Of a stretch of DNA of 64,000 nt, positions 36,401 through 44,989 are shown piece by piece (within the stretch, counting starts at the first letter, position 1; every line of letters begins with the position of its first letter). The stretch is from Eubacteriales bacterium. GTDB taxonomy: Bacteria > Bacillota > Clostridia > Lachnospirales > Lachnospiraceae. The notes under the pieces are model-generated. The model was not told the DNA's origin, made no database searches, and saw only the letters and a program-made list of their open reading frames with translations. A program made the position numbers and the translations under genes. The stretch lies in the NCBI GenBank assembly GCA_030524175.1, contig JAUNHC010000001.1:248001-312000 (forward strand), given 5' to 3'.

Positions 36401-39400
36401 GCATTGGCTAACTGTCTCCCGGAAGACAAGAATCCATCTTCACACTGAGTTTTCTCCTGTATCAGGTTTCCCCCACCGTCAAAATATTGAATCCGGCAGC
36501 TTATATCCAAAACCTGGGGCAGGGGTTCTGATCTGCCGTCCCCGCCTTTCGCCCCCGGCCTGGTCTGCTGCTCCTGAATAGTCTGTAAACTGCCAATGTC
36601 TGCAAGCTGGACACAGCACATGGGCTGTCCCTTTTCATACCAGGCATTCCAGTCATACCAGTAGAAAGAGGCTGCACCCTGCATGACTTCCCTTTTCTTT
36701 TCCAAAAGTTCATCAAGTGTCATGTCCGGTATTTCAAAACTTTGGGAGATAGTCCGGCCTTCCTTATGGCCATCTGCCGTTCCGCTGCTTCCTGCTGCAA
36801 TCACTGTCCCGAACCCGTCATATTTCACTTCATGCAGGATATCATTGACATCCTTCATGGCATAGTATTTCATGAAACGGTAATCAACATGATAGGTCTC
36901 CTTTAACTGTATCTGTTCATCAATGTAACTTTCCAAGCACACTGGCATAAGTCCGTATTTGTCATATTTCAACCGTTTCTCTCTATATAGCATACTGCTC
37001 TTATGTGAAAATGAATCTGCCTCCATAACAGGCTGACAATAAATCCGAGGATCATAATATACTGTCATGCTTCTTTTCCACCAGTATTTCTCCCTGGAAA
37101 AATAACCATATTCTTCCGGTTTTGTGTCCATCCATATTCCTTTGTCCGGCTGCGCAGTTGTTCTGTCAGAAATGACAGGATCTTCCGAACAGCAGCAGAC
37201 TGCCGACTCTTTGTGATGTATCAGGCCATATCTCCCTGCCTCTCCACAGGGCAGACAGCAGGAAAATATATCATCCCAATACAACCAACGCTCCCAGCTG
37301 TTTAAAACTGCATAAGTATTCAGTGACAGGTTTACAGCATCCTGAGCTTTCCTGAAGTTCCAAATACCAATTTCTTGAACAGAATCAATAAGCTCATAAT
37401 GTCTCTCTTCTTTGACAAGACCTAAATAATATACTTCCCTATCCTCCACGTTGATATAAGAGGTCTCAGTCAATATAGCTCTCAGCCTATCCTGTCCAGA
37501 CTCTCCGGGCACCAGTCTGGGATAATAGCAGATCAGCTTCTTTTCGAGATTTCCGTACTCATCATATTCCAGATAAAACTCATGGGATATCCTGCCGTCA
37601 AGAGCCTGCCCTTCATAAAGCAGTGAAAGATGTTCCTGTTCAAGAACTTCAAAGTAATCTTTCTTTCCCGGCAGTCCTTTCCCAATCCTAAGCACAGAGT
37701 ATATCATCTCTTCTGCCGAAACAGGTGCTTCTCCCTCAGACCAGATTTCACTTCTTCTAAGATTTCCGGCCAGTGCAAGAGCTCCTTGTCTGACAATTTC
37801 CAACTGCCCCGCCGTATCCTTCTGCTGCCGGATCCCTTCCAAACACTCTGATTCTGCTGTCAGTGTCCAGCCCTCATGGTCGCAAAACATTCCGTTAACG
37901 TTGCACTTCATATCTCTGCCTGTGTAATACCAATATTTTTTTCTGATTGGCAGCACACTGTAATCCTGCCCGAGGTATTTCTCCCGGATACATTCCTCCA
38001 CATACCCGAACCCCATGAAGCGCCTTTCTGACGTGTCATAATAACCATCCCGGTAACAATACCCTTTCCAATTCAACGCTCCGGTAATCTCATCTCTCGT
38101 TTCCACCTCGCTGACAAGCTGAATAGGATACGGGGGACAGAGCTTCCATGGCTGACCGCTCCGCTTTGCTTCCAAATAGAAATCCAGAGAACTCTTGTAT
38201 GTAATAGAAGTCTGTTTTCCGCTGTTATTTCGTATTTGCTTTAATATATAAGGCTTCCTGCCCTCCCAAGGCTTATACCAGTATATTTTCGGACAGGTCC
38301 CCTGATGGGAAAATATCAGATTCTTATATCCCTGACCGCCAATATCTGCAAAATGAATTTTATCCTGACTGCTCCACATACTAGGCAGTAAAACAGATAT
38401 TGGAGCTGCAAATCGTATTCCGCCCAGGTTACGGTATATTTCCACTCTATCACTGTAAAAATATATGTAGTCCTGTGTGCCAGAGCCGTCCATATCCGCA
38501 AAGTACACTCTGCCGGCGTCAAAATTTTCAATGACCGGTGAATTTTCCATAGAAAGCTTGTCACCAAAATGTCCATAACCTAAATTAGGCCAGTAATCCA
38601 CTCTTCCGTTTTCCACCCGAACCCTGTGTGACAGTCCGTCTCCAAGAAACTCTACAAAATCCACAAGGCACTGTGGCGTGCTAGCAATTCCGAAGGGAAA
38701 TTCCTTCGGTGCTTCCACTGTAACAGGATTTCCCATTCCCTTCTGTCCAAGAGAAGGATAATATCGTATTTGCCCTTTATGGGAAAAGAAAAGATGCTGT
38801 CTGTGGTCTCCTTCTACATCTGTCATTTCATAGAGTTCTGATTTAGAATCCATAGGATAGCTTTCAAAGGGAATGTAATTTCCCCAGTTCTCATCATGGA
38901 GCGGATAAAAACCTGACTGCTGCTCCTTTTTCACTATCAGAGCATACTCCCCATTCCCGTCCAATGAAAGAAACGTACCTGGCTCTTTTGTTATCCTTAC
39001 AGGAAAATCTTTTAGTTCCCGGGCAGCGCAGTAACGACCATTGCCTACAGGTTCATAGTAAAATGCACTTTCTGTGTCCAAATAAAGAAGACCGGCAATT
39101 CCTTCCCCATATAAATCCCAGAAATGCATATATTCGGATTCAAAACCATTCAGAAATTCTCCTTTTTCTGATTTCAATGGCAAAAATCGTCCCTCCTGCA
39201 GTGTACATTCCTGATATTCCAACTCAATAGGCGGTAATTCTCTTTGGCTCACGGGAAGTTTCATTTCTTCCCCAAGTCCCGTCCTCTGCCTTACTCTGAC
39301 CAGAAGAGGCATTGGTGATTCTCTGTCATACTCCAGCAAAGTTTCCCGTATAGTCTGCTCCTTCCCTTCCAGCAGATGGATCATACTGATTTTTGTACAA

Positions 39401-40116
39401 AGCCGATCTGTATGGAGCAGTAAACCGCTGCTGCAGCTGCGGAAACCACCGTTTTTCTCTTCCTCATATTCAAAAAAAATCCGGAAAGCCCATGCCTCTT
39501 CCCCGTTTTCCATTTTATAGTTTCCATAAAGAATTTCCCGCAGATAACGGTTAGCCCCTGCCTCCTCATATAAATATTTTCTTTTATTCCCCCTTGCATC
39601 CTGCATCTCACTTAACAGCCATCCAAAGATTCCACGTTCTTTTTCTCCCACCCGGGAATTTTCAGACTTACCGTAAATAGAAGAACTTCCCTGACTGTCA
39701 CGTACCTCCCAACAGTCAATCCCTATACTTTTTCTGTGAATAATTTCAGGAAATGTCTCTTCCCGTATGGGATGGTAATCTGTCAGATTATCTGTGGTCA
39801 GATCTCCATAAACAGTAGAAGTAAAATTGTCCCTTCTGTCATCATACATTGGGAGTCTTTTAGTAGTCTTTCTTGTAATTGATGGCTGGTTTAGAGAAAA
39901 GCCCATCCCAAAAGCGCCGCTTCCATTTCCCGCATCGTAATGCAAAGCCAGCTCCGGTTCTGCTCCTCTGGCAGGTGTCACATACAAAGGGATTGAGATA
40001 GACATACTGCCGGAAAAATAGTTGAACTGCCATTTTTCCGCCATAGCCTCATATGCACCTCCACCTTTCGGCATAGATATTTCTTTGAGTTGGAAACTGC
40101 CTTCTTCTGCTTTCAT
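33403..40116 (-). CDS. Tc toxin TcB-TcC fusion (cocoon) with caspase/CHAT-like C-terminal effector
   Basis: A 2237-residue single-chain B-C component. An SpvB domain opens the protein (MPKGGGAYEAMAEKWQFNYF, GNGSGAFGMGFSLNQPSITR); the TcB beta-propeller follows (HFADIGGQGYKNLIF repeats), then RHS/YD repeats, and the conserved core end YGARYYTADG with NQYEYCGNNPVSMTDTDGH finishing near residue 1991. In known Tc toxins this shell encloses and autoproteolytically frees the variable C-terminal effector. Here the last 246 residues (33403-34143) contain VVFRMHGSTGG (His2102) and VDTLIMFSCYSAC (Cys2146), the His-Cys layout of clan CD (caspase, CHAT, C80) peptidases rather than an ADP-ribosyltransferase. 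B and C are separate genes in Photorhabdus tcdB/tccC loci. It is first in the operon; the ATG follows AAAGGGGGG. Confidence 0.92.
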   Translation of the reverse strand: MKAEEGSFQLKEISMPKGGGAYEAMAEKWQFNYFSGSMSISIPLYVTPARGAEPELALHYDAGNGSGAFGMGFSLNQPSITRKTTKRLPMYDDRRDNFTSTVYGDLTTDNLTDYHPIREETFPEIIHRKSIGIDCWEVRDSQGSSSIYGKSENSRVGEKERGIFGWLLSEMQDARGNKRKYLYEEAGANRYLREILYGNYKMENGEEAWAFRIFFEYEEEKNGGFRSCSSGLLLHTDRLCTKISMIHLLEGKEQTIRETLLEYDRESPMPLLVRVRQRTGLGEEMKLPVSQRELPPIELEYQECTLQEGRFLPLKSEKGEFLNGFESEYMHFWDLYGEGIAGLLYLDTESAFYYEPVGNGRYCAARELKDFPVRITKEPGTFLSLDGNGEYALIVKKEQQSGFYPLHDENWGNYIPFESYPMDSKSELYEMTDVEGDHRQHLFFSHKGQIRYYPSLGQKGMGNPVTVEAPKEFPFGIASTPQCLVDFVEFLGDGLSHRVRVENGRVDYWPNLGYGHFGDKLSMENSPVIENFDAGRVYFADMDGSGTQDYIYFYSDRVEIYRNLGGIRFAAPISVLLPSMWSSQDKIHFADIGGQGYKNLIFSHQGTCPKIYWYKPWEGRKPYILKQIRNNSGKQTSITYKSSLDFYLEAKRSGQPWKLCPPYPIQLVSEVETRDEITGALNWKGYCYRDGYYDTSERRFMGFGYVEECIREKYLGQDYSVLPIRKKYWYYTGRDMKCNVNGMFCDHEGWTLTAESECLEGIRQQKDTAGQLEIVRQGALALAGNLRRSEIWSEGEAPVSAEEMIYSVLRIGKGLPGKKDYFEVLEQEHLSLLYEGQALDGRISHEFYLEYDEYGNLEKKLICYYPRLVPGESGQDRLRAILTETSYINVEDREVYYLGLVKEERHYELIDSVQEIGIWNFRKAQDAVNLSLNTYAVLNSWERWLYWDDIFSCCLPCGEAGRYGLIHHKESAVCCCSEDPVISDRTTAQPDKGIWMDTKPEEYGYFSREKYWWKRSMTVYYDPRIYCQPVMEADSFSHKSSMLYREKRLKYDKYGLMPVCLESYIDEQIQLKETYHVDYRFMKYYAMKDVNDILHEVKYDGFGTVIAAGSSGTADGHKEGRTISQSFEIPDMTLDELLEKKREVMQGAASFYWYDWNAWYEKGQPMCCVQLADIGSLQTIQEQQTRPGAKGGDGRSEPLPQVLDISCRIQYFDGGGNLIQEKTQCEDGFLSSGRQLANAEGNTVMEWTACLTDKSEYDGGGEGGTSFLFQSTWYDWMQRPVQVVHTTSRIKDKAATVLTKTLYNPWEILHYDENDALEDSDFYKQYMDVKTAPDKIWDDLEWEDLEDAVKKAEKFSDTPSKTALDVRGFRSVVWMGGAKECRIFYNYDGKGRLTRMYSDDGHVEFSYLRRLDGEIFETDSNDSGKSRVITDIYGQNRVTMDARGKKLTFTYDRLGRLRETWEKGQLLRAFFYGEQAENPVGKNLMGKLWRTRGQEGERIVDCYSILGQEEMVCTCFCREYHQAIDWSEKGNALLDDMIYRESFAYDLQGRELLHILPDGEQKTSEYNLRGNLSRLWFDNGKDVQNCRAACVYAYNEENLERKSVYGNGTVRENVYDRDTRQLKEIVVTDREGKRLQHFRYFYDPAGNITRIRDLISGIICRKNQVVKALMDYTYDERYQLIQARGRELPKAASGGNNWDYEALETYVRSYEYDSSGNLIRLVHHAPSTDWACTMEIETDSNRMIKRGEDRILYDSAGNPQTMPGIRKLEWDTFGMLCRADMIQREDGLDDREYYVYGSQGNRVRKIYETITKSGKQVEETRYLGIWEQKRIWQGSQLILDRRGVQLTGQTGRPMAAVYTWTVDTLKREITGKATKPCSLFYKMTDHRFSVNMELDGDGIVISSEEFYPYGGSAVNFGNKFRAAAGQYRYCGKERDTVTGFYAYGARYYTADGCRFLTPDGMEYVKEEEAFTLNQYEYCGNNPVSMTDTDGHVLIIFEGGHMMKNGATSPYSPFTRAAKADKAQIDSEKSKLTRAADDKARLAMVANSHGLKELAQNRQAQSRALKAQIMEAQVVQTYDEDSFIRAWNAIPDNQPCQVVFRMHGSTGGKLMPEAFLNSSFRTAGYPVRNFAAMKVKPSVDTLIMFSCYSACPSQTNSLMETFSRLAPNAQIVAPDKGVCTDAGIMQDVVTEASGKYLRNVSKYQPDQPVERAPIGRSLGGTIREKLHTANSAIPIPTI

Positions 40117-40216
40117 TCTGCCGCCCCCCTTTCCTATAATAGCTGTGTCGATCTGGTATTCAGATCATAACCTGTTGGAATTATGTTCTGGTTCCATCAG
40201 CATTTGTAATAAACTC

Positions 40217-40245
40217 AGTATAGGAAAATTATGGAAAATTAACAA
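40217..40245 (-). promoter_or_regulatory. Promoter of the Tc toxin operon
   Basis: Minus-strand TTGTTA (40240-40245), 17-bp spacer, TATACT (40217-40222), about 100 bp before the TcB-TcC start codon. The non-consensus -35 suits activator dependence. Confidence 0.6.
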
Positions 40246-40293
40246 TGAATCCTTGTGAATGCCCCCGTTGAGCTGGTGAAAAACTAAATTTGC

Positions 40294-40360
40294 TGTGGGG
40301 ATATGGCGTATTTCGTGTTGTTCACCTATCTGGGACAGCCATTCACCAAATATCCCCACA
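40294..40360. repeat. Long-loop inverted repeat between Tc operon and cysteine desulfurase
   Basis: Perfect 11-bp arms TGTGGGGATAT (40294-40304) and ATATCCCCACA (40350-40360) separated by 45 bp. It lies about 50 bp upstream of the toxin -35 box and about 50 bp before the divergent start codon, well placed for a shared regulator. No known motif recognised. Confidence 0.65.
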
Positions 40361-40410
40361 AAGTCTAAAATAATCTGTTACACTAAAAAAAATATTACGG
40401 AGGTGTTCAT

Positions 40411-41919
40411 GTGGAATACAAAAGCACAGAAACAGCAGAAACAAATCAAATCAAAAGCTGCTCTATATTAGCTGATTTTGTCGGAATTAATGATGTGATA
40501 AAAGAAAGTGCCGTGGATGCTGCTATGGAAGACGCTGATTATCTGAGAGATTTATTTATTACAAAGGGAAATATGTTATACTTAAAGGAATTGTTGAAAA
40601 GTCCGCCTGTCACCTGTATCACTCATACAGAGCAGGAACGTATACAATTTGTGAAACAGGCAATTAAGATATTTAGGCATATGGATACACGTAAGAATTA
40701 CATGAAAAAGTACAAAACCTTTTTATACCCTTCTGACAGCAAATGCTCTATGGCCGTTGACCTGTATCCGGAGGATTTCAGAGAGGTTTATCTTGACTGC
40801 AACGCAACTACCCCCCTTCGTCCGGAGGTCCGTAAAGTCCTCTGTGACTATTCATCCGGTCAATATGGATTCGGTAATCCGGGCACCCGGACAGGGGAAG
40901 GAATGTACGCGGAAAAGCTGGTAGAAACTGCCAGAGAGAATATTGCACGTACGCTTGATGCAAAACCTTCAGAAATTATTTTTACAGCTTCTGGATCGGA
41001 AGCAAACAATCTGGCTATCAAGGGGATTGCCTTCCGCCATTTTCAGGATAAAGGGCATCTGATCACAACAATGGCAGAGCATAAATCCGTACTTTCCGCC
41101 ATGGAGTTTTTGGAACATCTGGGATTTGATGTTACTTATCTTCCGGTGGATTGCTACGGTATGGTAAATCCCTCTGATTTTGAAAAAGAAATCCGCCCCA
41201 ATACTATATTGGCTGCAATTATGGCTGCAAACAACGAAATCGGTACCATCAATCCAATCTCTGAAATCGGAAAAATATGCATGGACAATAACGTCCCCTT
41301 TATGACCGATGCAGTACAGGCATATGGCAAAATTCCAATTTCTCCTGTCAGGGAAGGTATCAGCCTCATGAGTATATCCGGACATAAAATCGGCGCGCCA
41401 AAAGGCATTGGTGCTTTATATGTAAAAGAAAACATCCGCTTAACTCCTATTATCCATGGCGGCGGACAAGAGCAGGGGCTCCGGTCAGGTACTGAAAATG
41501 TGGGACATATTCTCGCTTTCGGCACCGCTGCAATCCTGGCAGCTGAGGAAAGAGAAAAAGAAGCCAGCCGGCTCTGCGGGCTAAGAGATTATTTACTGCA
41601 AGGAATTATGGATATGCGTCCGCAGCCCATACTGAACGGACACCCCACAAAGCGCCTTCCGAATAATCTGAATATATCATTTCCCCAGGCAGACTCTTCT
41701 GCCCTGCAACGCAGTCTGGGCCGTATCGGCATCAGCGTATCCACGGGATCCGCCTGTAGTGCAAAAATTTCCGCTGATTCTCATGTACTGAAAGCAATTC
41801 ATTCCCCCCTGAACGGATATGCCGCGATTCGTTTTGGTTTGGGACGTGACACAGTGAAAGATGATATCGACTATTTATTAAAATACCTCAAAGACATCTT
41901 AAATAAAATGCAGTCTTAA
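40411..41919 (+). CDS. Cysteine desulfurase-like PLP enzyme with N-terminal extension
   Basis: A 502-residue protein starting at GTG (GGAGGTG 7 bases upstream). Residues 125-502 are a complete class V aminotransferase of the NifS/IscS type: VYLDCNATTPLRPEV, IIFTASGSEANNLAIKG, TMAEHKSVLSAM, NNEIGTINPI, PLP-Lys in SISGHKIGAPKGIG, GGGQEQGLRSGTENV, and active Cys in VSTGSACSAKIS. Cysteine desulfurases mobilise sulfur from cysteine as a persulfide for Fe-S or thio-cofactors. The first 124 residues are not part of the family and contain a Leu/Lys-rich segment (GNMLYLKELLKSPPVTC) that I do not recognise. It faces away from the Tc toxin operon across a shared 294-bp regulatory region; no IscU partner is adjacent. 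Confidence 0.88.
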   Translation: MEYKSTETAETNQIKSCSILADFVGINDVIKESAVDAAMEDADYLRDLFITKGNMLYLKELLKSPPVTCITHTEQERIQFVKQAIKIFRHMDTRKNYMKKYKTFLYPSDSKCSMAVDLYPEDFREVYLDCNATTPLRPEVRKVLCDYSSGQYGFGNPGTRTGEGMYAEKLVETARENIARTLDAKPSEIIFTASGSEANNLAIKGIAFRHFQDKGHLITTMAEHKSVLSAMEFLEHLGFDVTYLPVDCYGMVNPSDFEKEIRPNTILAAIMAANNEIGTINPISEIGKICMDNNVPFMTDAVQAYGKIPISPVREGISLMSISGHKIGAPKGIGALYVKENIRLTPIIHGGGQEQGLRSGTENVGHILAFGTAAILAAEEREKEASRLCGLRDYLLQGIMDMRPQPILNGHPTKRLPNNLNISFPQADSSALQRSLGRIGISVSTGSACSAKISADSHVLKAIHSPLNGYAAIRFGLGRDTVKDDIDYLLKYLKDILNKMQS

Positions 41920-41936
41920 TTAGATTTGTTCAAAAG

Positions 41937-41992
41937 TAAAATACCAATCCTTTTCTGCTTAACATGCGTACAGAAAAGAATTGGCATTTTAT
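41937..41992. terminator. Bidirectional terminator between desulfurase and miaB
   Basis: Imperfect stem ACCAATcCTTTTCTG / CAGAAAAGaATTGGc with A/T tracts on both sides (TAAAAT before, ATTTTATTTG after). It serves the two convergent genes. Confidence 0.75.
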
Positions 41993-41998
41993 TTGTAA

Positions 41999-43459
41999 CT
42001 ATTTATTGGGGATGATCTCAGCCAGCGTTCCCATATAATAAAAGCCTTTACAGGTATCCAGCCGCACCTTGACGTATCTGCCAAGCAAATCCGGACTTCC
42101 CGGGAAATGTACAAGAAGATTATACTCAGTCCTTCCTGTAAAGATACCTTTCTCCTTACTTTCATCCTCCACGAGGATCTCCTGTATGGTACCTTCAAAG
42201 CGGGAAGAGGCTGTACGGCCCTTTTCCTGTACCAGGGAAAGCAGACGGTCAAAACGGTCTTTCACCACATCCTCTGGTATCTGATTCTCCATCTCTGCCG
42301 CAGGCGTACCGCTTCTCTTAGAATAAATAAAGGTAAAGGCAGTGTCGAAGCAGGATTTCTCAACTACATCCAGAGTTTCCTGAAAATCTTCTTCTGTTTC
42401 CCCCGGAAAGCCTACAATAATATCTGTCGTCAGGGAAATGTCCGGTACAGCGGCACGGATCTTCTCCACCAATCCTAAATATTTCTCTTTGTCATAACGG
42501 CGGTTCATCTCTTTTAAGATACGGCTGCTTCCGGACTGCATGGGAAGATGCAGGTGATGGCAGATTTTCTTGCTTTTTCCCATGACTTCAATCAATTCAT
42601 CGGACAGGTCCTTGGGGTGGGAGGTCATAAAACGAATACGTTTCAGGCCTTCAATTTCCTCAATGCGTTCCAGAAGCTGTGCGAACGTGATTGGATTCTC
42701 CAGAGTTTTTCCATATGAATTCACGTTCTGTCCCAGAAGCATCACTTCTGTCACGCCGTCTGACACCAGGCCCCGGATTTCTTTTATGATCGCCTCCGGT
42801 TCCCGGCTGCGTTCTCTGCCTCTCACATAGGGCACGATACAGTAGCTGCAGAAGTTGTTGCACCCGAACATGATGTTGACCCCGGATTTAAAAGAATAAT
42901 TGCGCTCTGTGGGAAGCTCCTCCACAATCTTATCTGTTCCTTCCCAGATATCAACCAGCTGTTTGTCTGCTTTCAGCATACCGTACAGCAGCTCCGCAAA
43001 TTTGAAGATATTGTGTGTGCCGAACACAAGATTTACAAAGGGATAGCTTTTTTTGATTTTTGCTACCACGTGTTCCTCCTGCATCATGCAGCCGAACAGG
43101 ATAATCTTCATATCCGGATTATGGTCCTTCAGGCTGTGCAGACGTCCAAGTCTGCCGTATACCTTAAGGTTGGCATTCTCACGTACCGTACAGGTATTAT
43201 AGATGACCATATCCGCATCTTCTGTATCTTTACGGACGTAGCCGATTTCATCCAGGATTCCCGCCACTACCTCGGACTGCTTTTCATTCATCTGGCAGCC
43301 AAAAGTCACCAGACAATAAGTGAGCGGACGTCCCAGTTCCTGGCTTCTGGCTGCTGCCATACCCCGGATTTTAGCCATGAAATAATACTGGCGCTGGGAT
43401 TCCTCAGCAGGAGGTTCTTTTGTAATATCTATCTCGTCAAAATGTACTTCGTTAAACAT
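41999..43459 (-). CDS. miaB: tRNA (N6-isopentenyladenosine-37) C2-methylthiotransferase MiaB
   Basis: About 486 residues with the three MiaB domains: UPF0004 (YCLVTFGCQMNEKQSEVVAG, Fe-S cysteines in NTCTVRENA and FGCMMQEE), radical-SAM core (MFGCNNFCSYCIVPYVRGRE, the CxxxCxxC motif, then EVMLLGQNVNSYG), and C-terminal TRAM domain ending FYYMGTLAEIIPNK. It methylthiolates i6A37 in tRNAs using two 4Fe-4S clusters. The frame begins with TTG at 43465; the ATG at 43459 is preferred, with AAAGGA correctly placed. It stands convergent to a cysteine desulfurase, the enzyme class that supplies sulfur for such clusters, though the linkage may be chance. Confidence 0.95.
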   Translation of the reverse strand: MFNEVHFDEIDITKEPPAEESQRQYYFMAKIRGMAAARSQELGRPLTYCLVTFGCQMNEKQSEVVAGILDEIGYVRKDTEDADMVIYNTCTVRENANLKVYGRLGRLHSLKDHNPDMKIILFGCMMQEEHVVAKIKKSYPFVNLVFGTHNIFKFAELLYGMLKADKQLVDIWEGTDKIVEELPTERNYSFKSGVNIMFGCNNFCSYCIVPYVRGRERSREPEAIIKEIRGLVSDGVTEVMLLGQNVNSYGKTLENPITFAQLLERIEEIEGLKRIRFMTSHPKDLSDELIEVMGKSKKICHHLHLPMQSGSSRILKEMNRRYDKEKYLGLVEKIRAAVPDISLTTDIIVGFPGETEEDFQETLDVVEKSCFDTAFTFIYSKRSGTPAAEMENQIPEDVVKDRFDRLLSLVQEKGRTASSRFEGTIQEILVEDESKEKGIFTGRTEYNLLVHFPGSPDLLGRYVKVRLDTCKGFYYMGTLAEIIPNK

Positions 43460-43504
43460 ATTCAATCCTTTCTGCAGGCAATGGGCTCTGCCGCTGCCTG
43501 AATT

Positions 43505-44752
43505 CTATTCTAACTGTAAACCTTCCCCTAACTCCTCCACTTCTATTTTCTCATGAAGGACTGCACAGCAGGAAAGGTCACCGATCACATTGACACAGGT
43601 GGCACCCATGTCACAGAGTGTATTTATACTGATGTATACGCCCATGACTCCGGCGGGAAGTCCTGCCATGGCTGACAAAGCTGCAAAGGATGCGATAGCC
43701 CCGCCTGGAATACCCGGTGTTCCGATGGACAGCAGGACGTTAGCCAGCAGAACAAGCACCATCATAGATACGCTTACCTGGACACCGCAGGCATTGGCAA
43801 AAAACATGATCATAAAGGACATCAGGATAGAAACTGCATCCATATTTACTGTGGCCCCAAGAGGGATCACAATACTTGTAATTTTATTGGATACACCTAA
43901 ATCTTCTTCCATACAGGACTTGCTGATAGGAATTGTGGCTGAGCTTGAGCAGGTTCCGAAAGCATTCAGTGCCGCAGGCATAATTGCTTTGAAAAACTTT
44001 CTTACGCTCATTTTTCCCAGGGATTTTACAGCAGTGCCGTAAACAATAACGGCAAAGGCGAAAAAGGCAATATAAAGGGCACTTAACGCTCCTGCCAGGG
44101 ATACGATGGTAGATACTCCATTTGATTCCACTACAGGGACTATTGTACAGAATACACCCAGGGGAGTAAACTTCATAACCACTGTGATTATGCGCAGGCA
44201 AATCTCATTCAGGGAATCTATTACCCGGTAAACCGGCTGTGCCTTCTCTCCCACTGCCATGATAGTGAATCCAATAATGACGGCAAATACCAGTACCTGG
44301 AGCATATTGCCTTCTGCAAAGGATTTCACCGGATTGGAAGGGATCAGAGTACGGATCGTATCAAGCATACTCGTGAATTTCGTTGCTTCTACTTCTGCTT
44401 CCGCCATTTCAATATGAACATTTTCCCCCAGATGTATCAGTCTGGGAATGATCAGCCCCAGAAGACTGGCAACGGCTGTGGTGCCTATGAAATACAACAT
44501 TGCCCCTCCTGTGATTTTGCCGGTGGTCCTCATACTTCCTATACTGGCAATGCCTACAACTATAGAGCAGAAAACCAAAGGAAAGATCATCATGTTCAAT
44601 GCATTCATGTACACGCCTCCAAGGAGTGACGTAACAGTCAGGACCGGAGCATAACGTCCTGCCAGGAACAGACCTGTCAGCACACCCAGAATCAATCCGA
44701 GAAAAATGCAGGTTGTAATGTGTGATTTGTACCATTCGAATATTTTTTTCAT
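43505..44752 (-). CDS. Dicarboxylate/amino acid:cation symporter (DAACS family)
   Basis: About 415 residues with eight membrane segments plus two re-entrant loops typical of GltP/SstT-like carriers. Motifs: FGTCSSSATIPISKSC (serine-rich hairpin 1), PLGATVNMDAVSI (NMDxxS-like ion/substrate site), GIPGGAIASFAALS (hairpin 2), and CDMGATCVNVIGDLSC. The family takes up glutamate, aspartate, serine or dicarboxylates with Na+ or H+. The reading frame opens at 44794, but MKKIFEWYKSH at 44752 has GAGGGGG eight bases upstream and is the better start. Monocistronic, divergent from the MATE gene. Confidence 0.93.
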   Translation of the reverse strand: MKKIFEWYKSHITTCIFLGLILGVLTGLFLAGRYAPVLTVTSLLGGVYMNALNMMIFPLVFCSIVVGIASIGSMRTTGKITGGAMLYFIGTTAVASLLGLIIPRLIHLGENVHIEMAEAEVEATKFTSMLDTIRTLIPSNPVKSFAEGNMLQVLVFAVIIGFTIMAVGEKAQPVYRVIDSLNEICLRIITVVMKFTPLGVFCTIVPVVESNGVSTIVSLAGALSALYIAFFAFAVIVYGTAVKSLGKMSVRKFFKAIMPAALNAFGTCSSSATIPISKSCMEEDLGVSNKITSIVIPLGATVNMDAVSILMSFMIMFFANACGVQVSVSMMVLVLLANVLLSIGTPGIPGGAIASFAALSAMAGLPAGVMGVYISINTLCDMGATCVNVIGDLSCCAVLHEKIEVEELGEGLQLE

Positions 44753-44845
44753 TTTTATCCCCCTCGTAATATTGATAATAAATAACGATACCACACTTTA
44801 TGTTTTTTTGGCAAGAAAAAAGGTGTTTTTTAATGCTGATTCTGC

Positions 44846-44873
44846 TTGTTCTTTCTGCTGAATGTGATATAAT
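44846..44873 (+). promoter_or_regulatory. Promoter of the MATE gene
   Basis: TTGTTC (44846-44851), 16-bp spacer, TATAAT (44868-44873), in the divergent region between symporter and MATE genes. Confidence 0.6.
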
Positions 44874-44989
44874 GCAAATTGCACCATTATATACCAGGAT
44901 AACAGGATATTTATTTTTCAGTTGAGGATATGAGTCTGATTTTGTTTACAGGCTCTTTCTTCTTGCATAAAATCATGGGGGATTTGTAT

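Noticed and set aside
40165-40359. 64-codon minus-strand open frame upstream of the toxin operon
   Set aside because: It starts with GTG without a ribosome site, and the probable toxin promoter lies inside it; more likely regulatory DNA.
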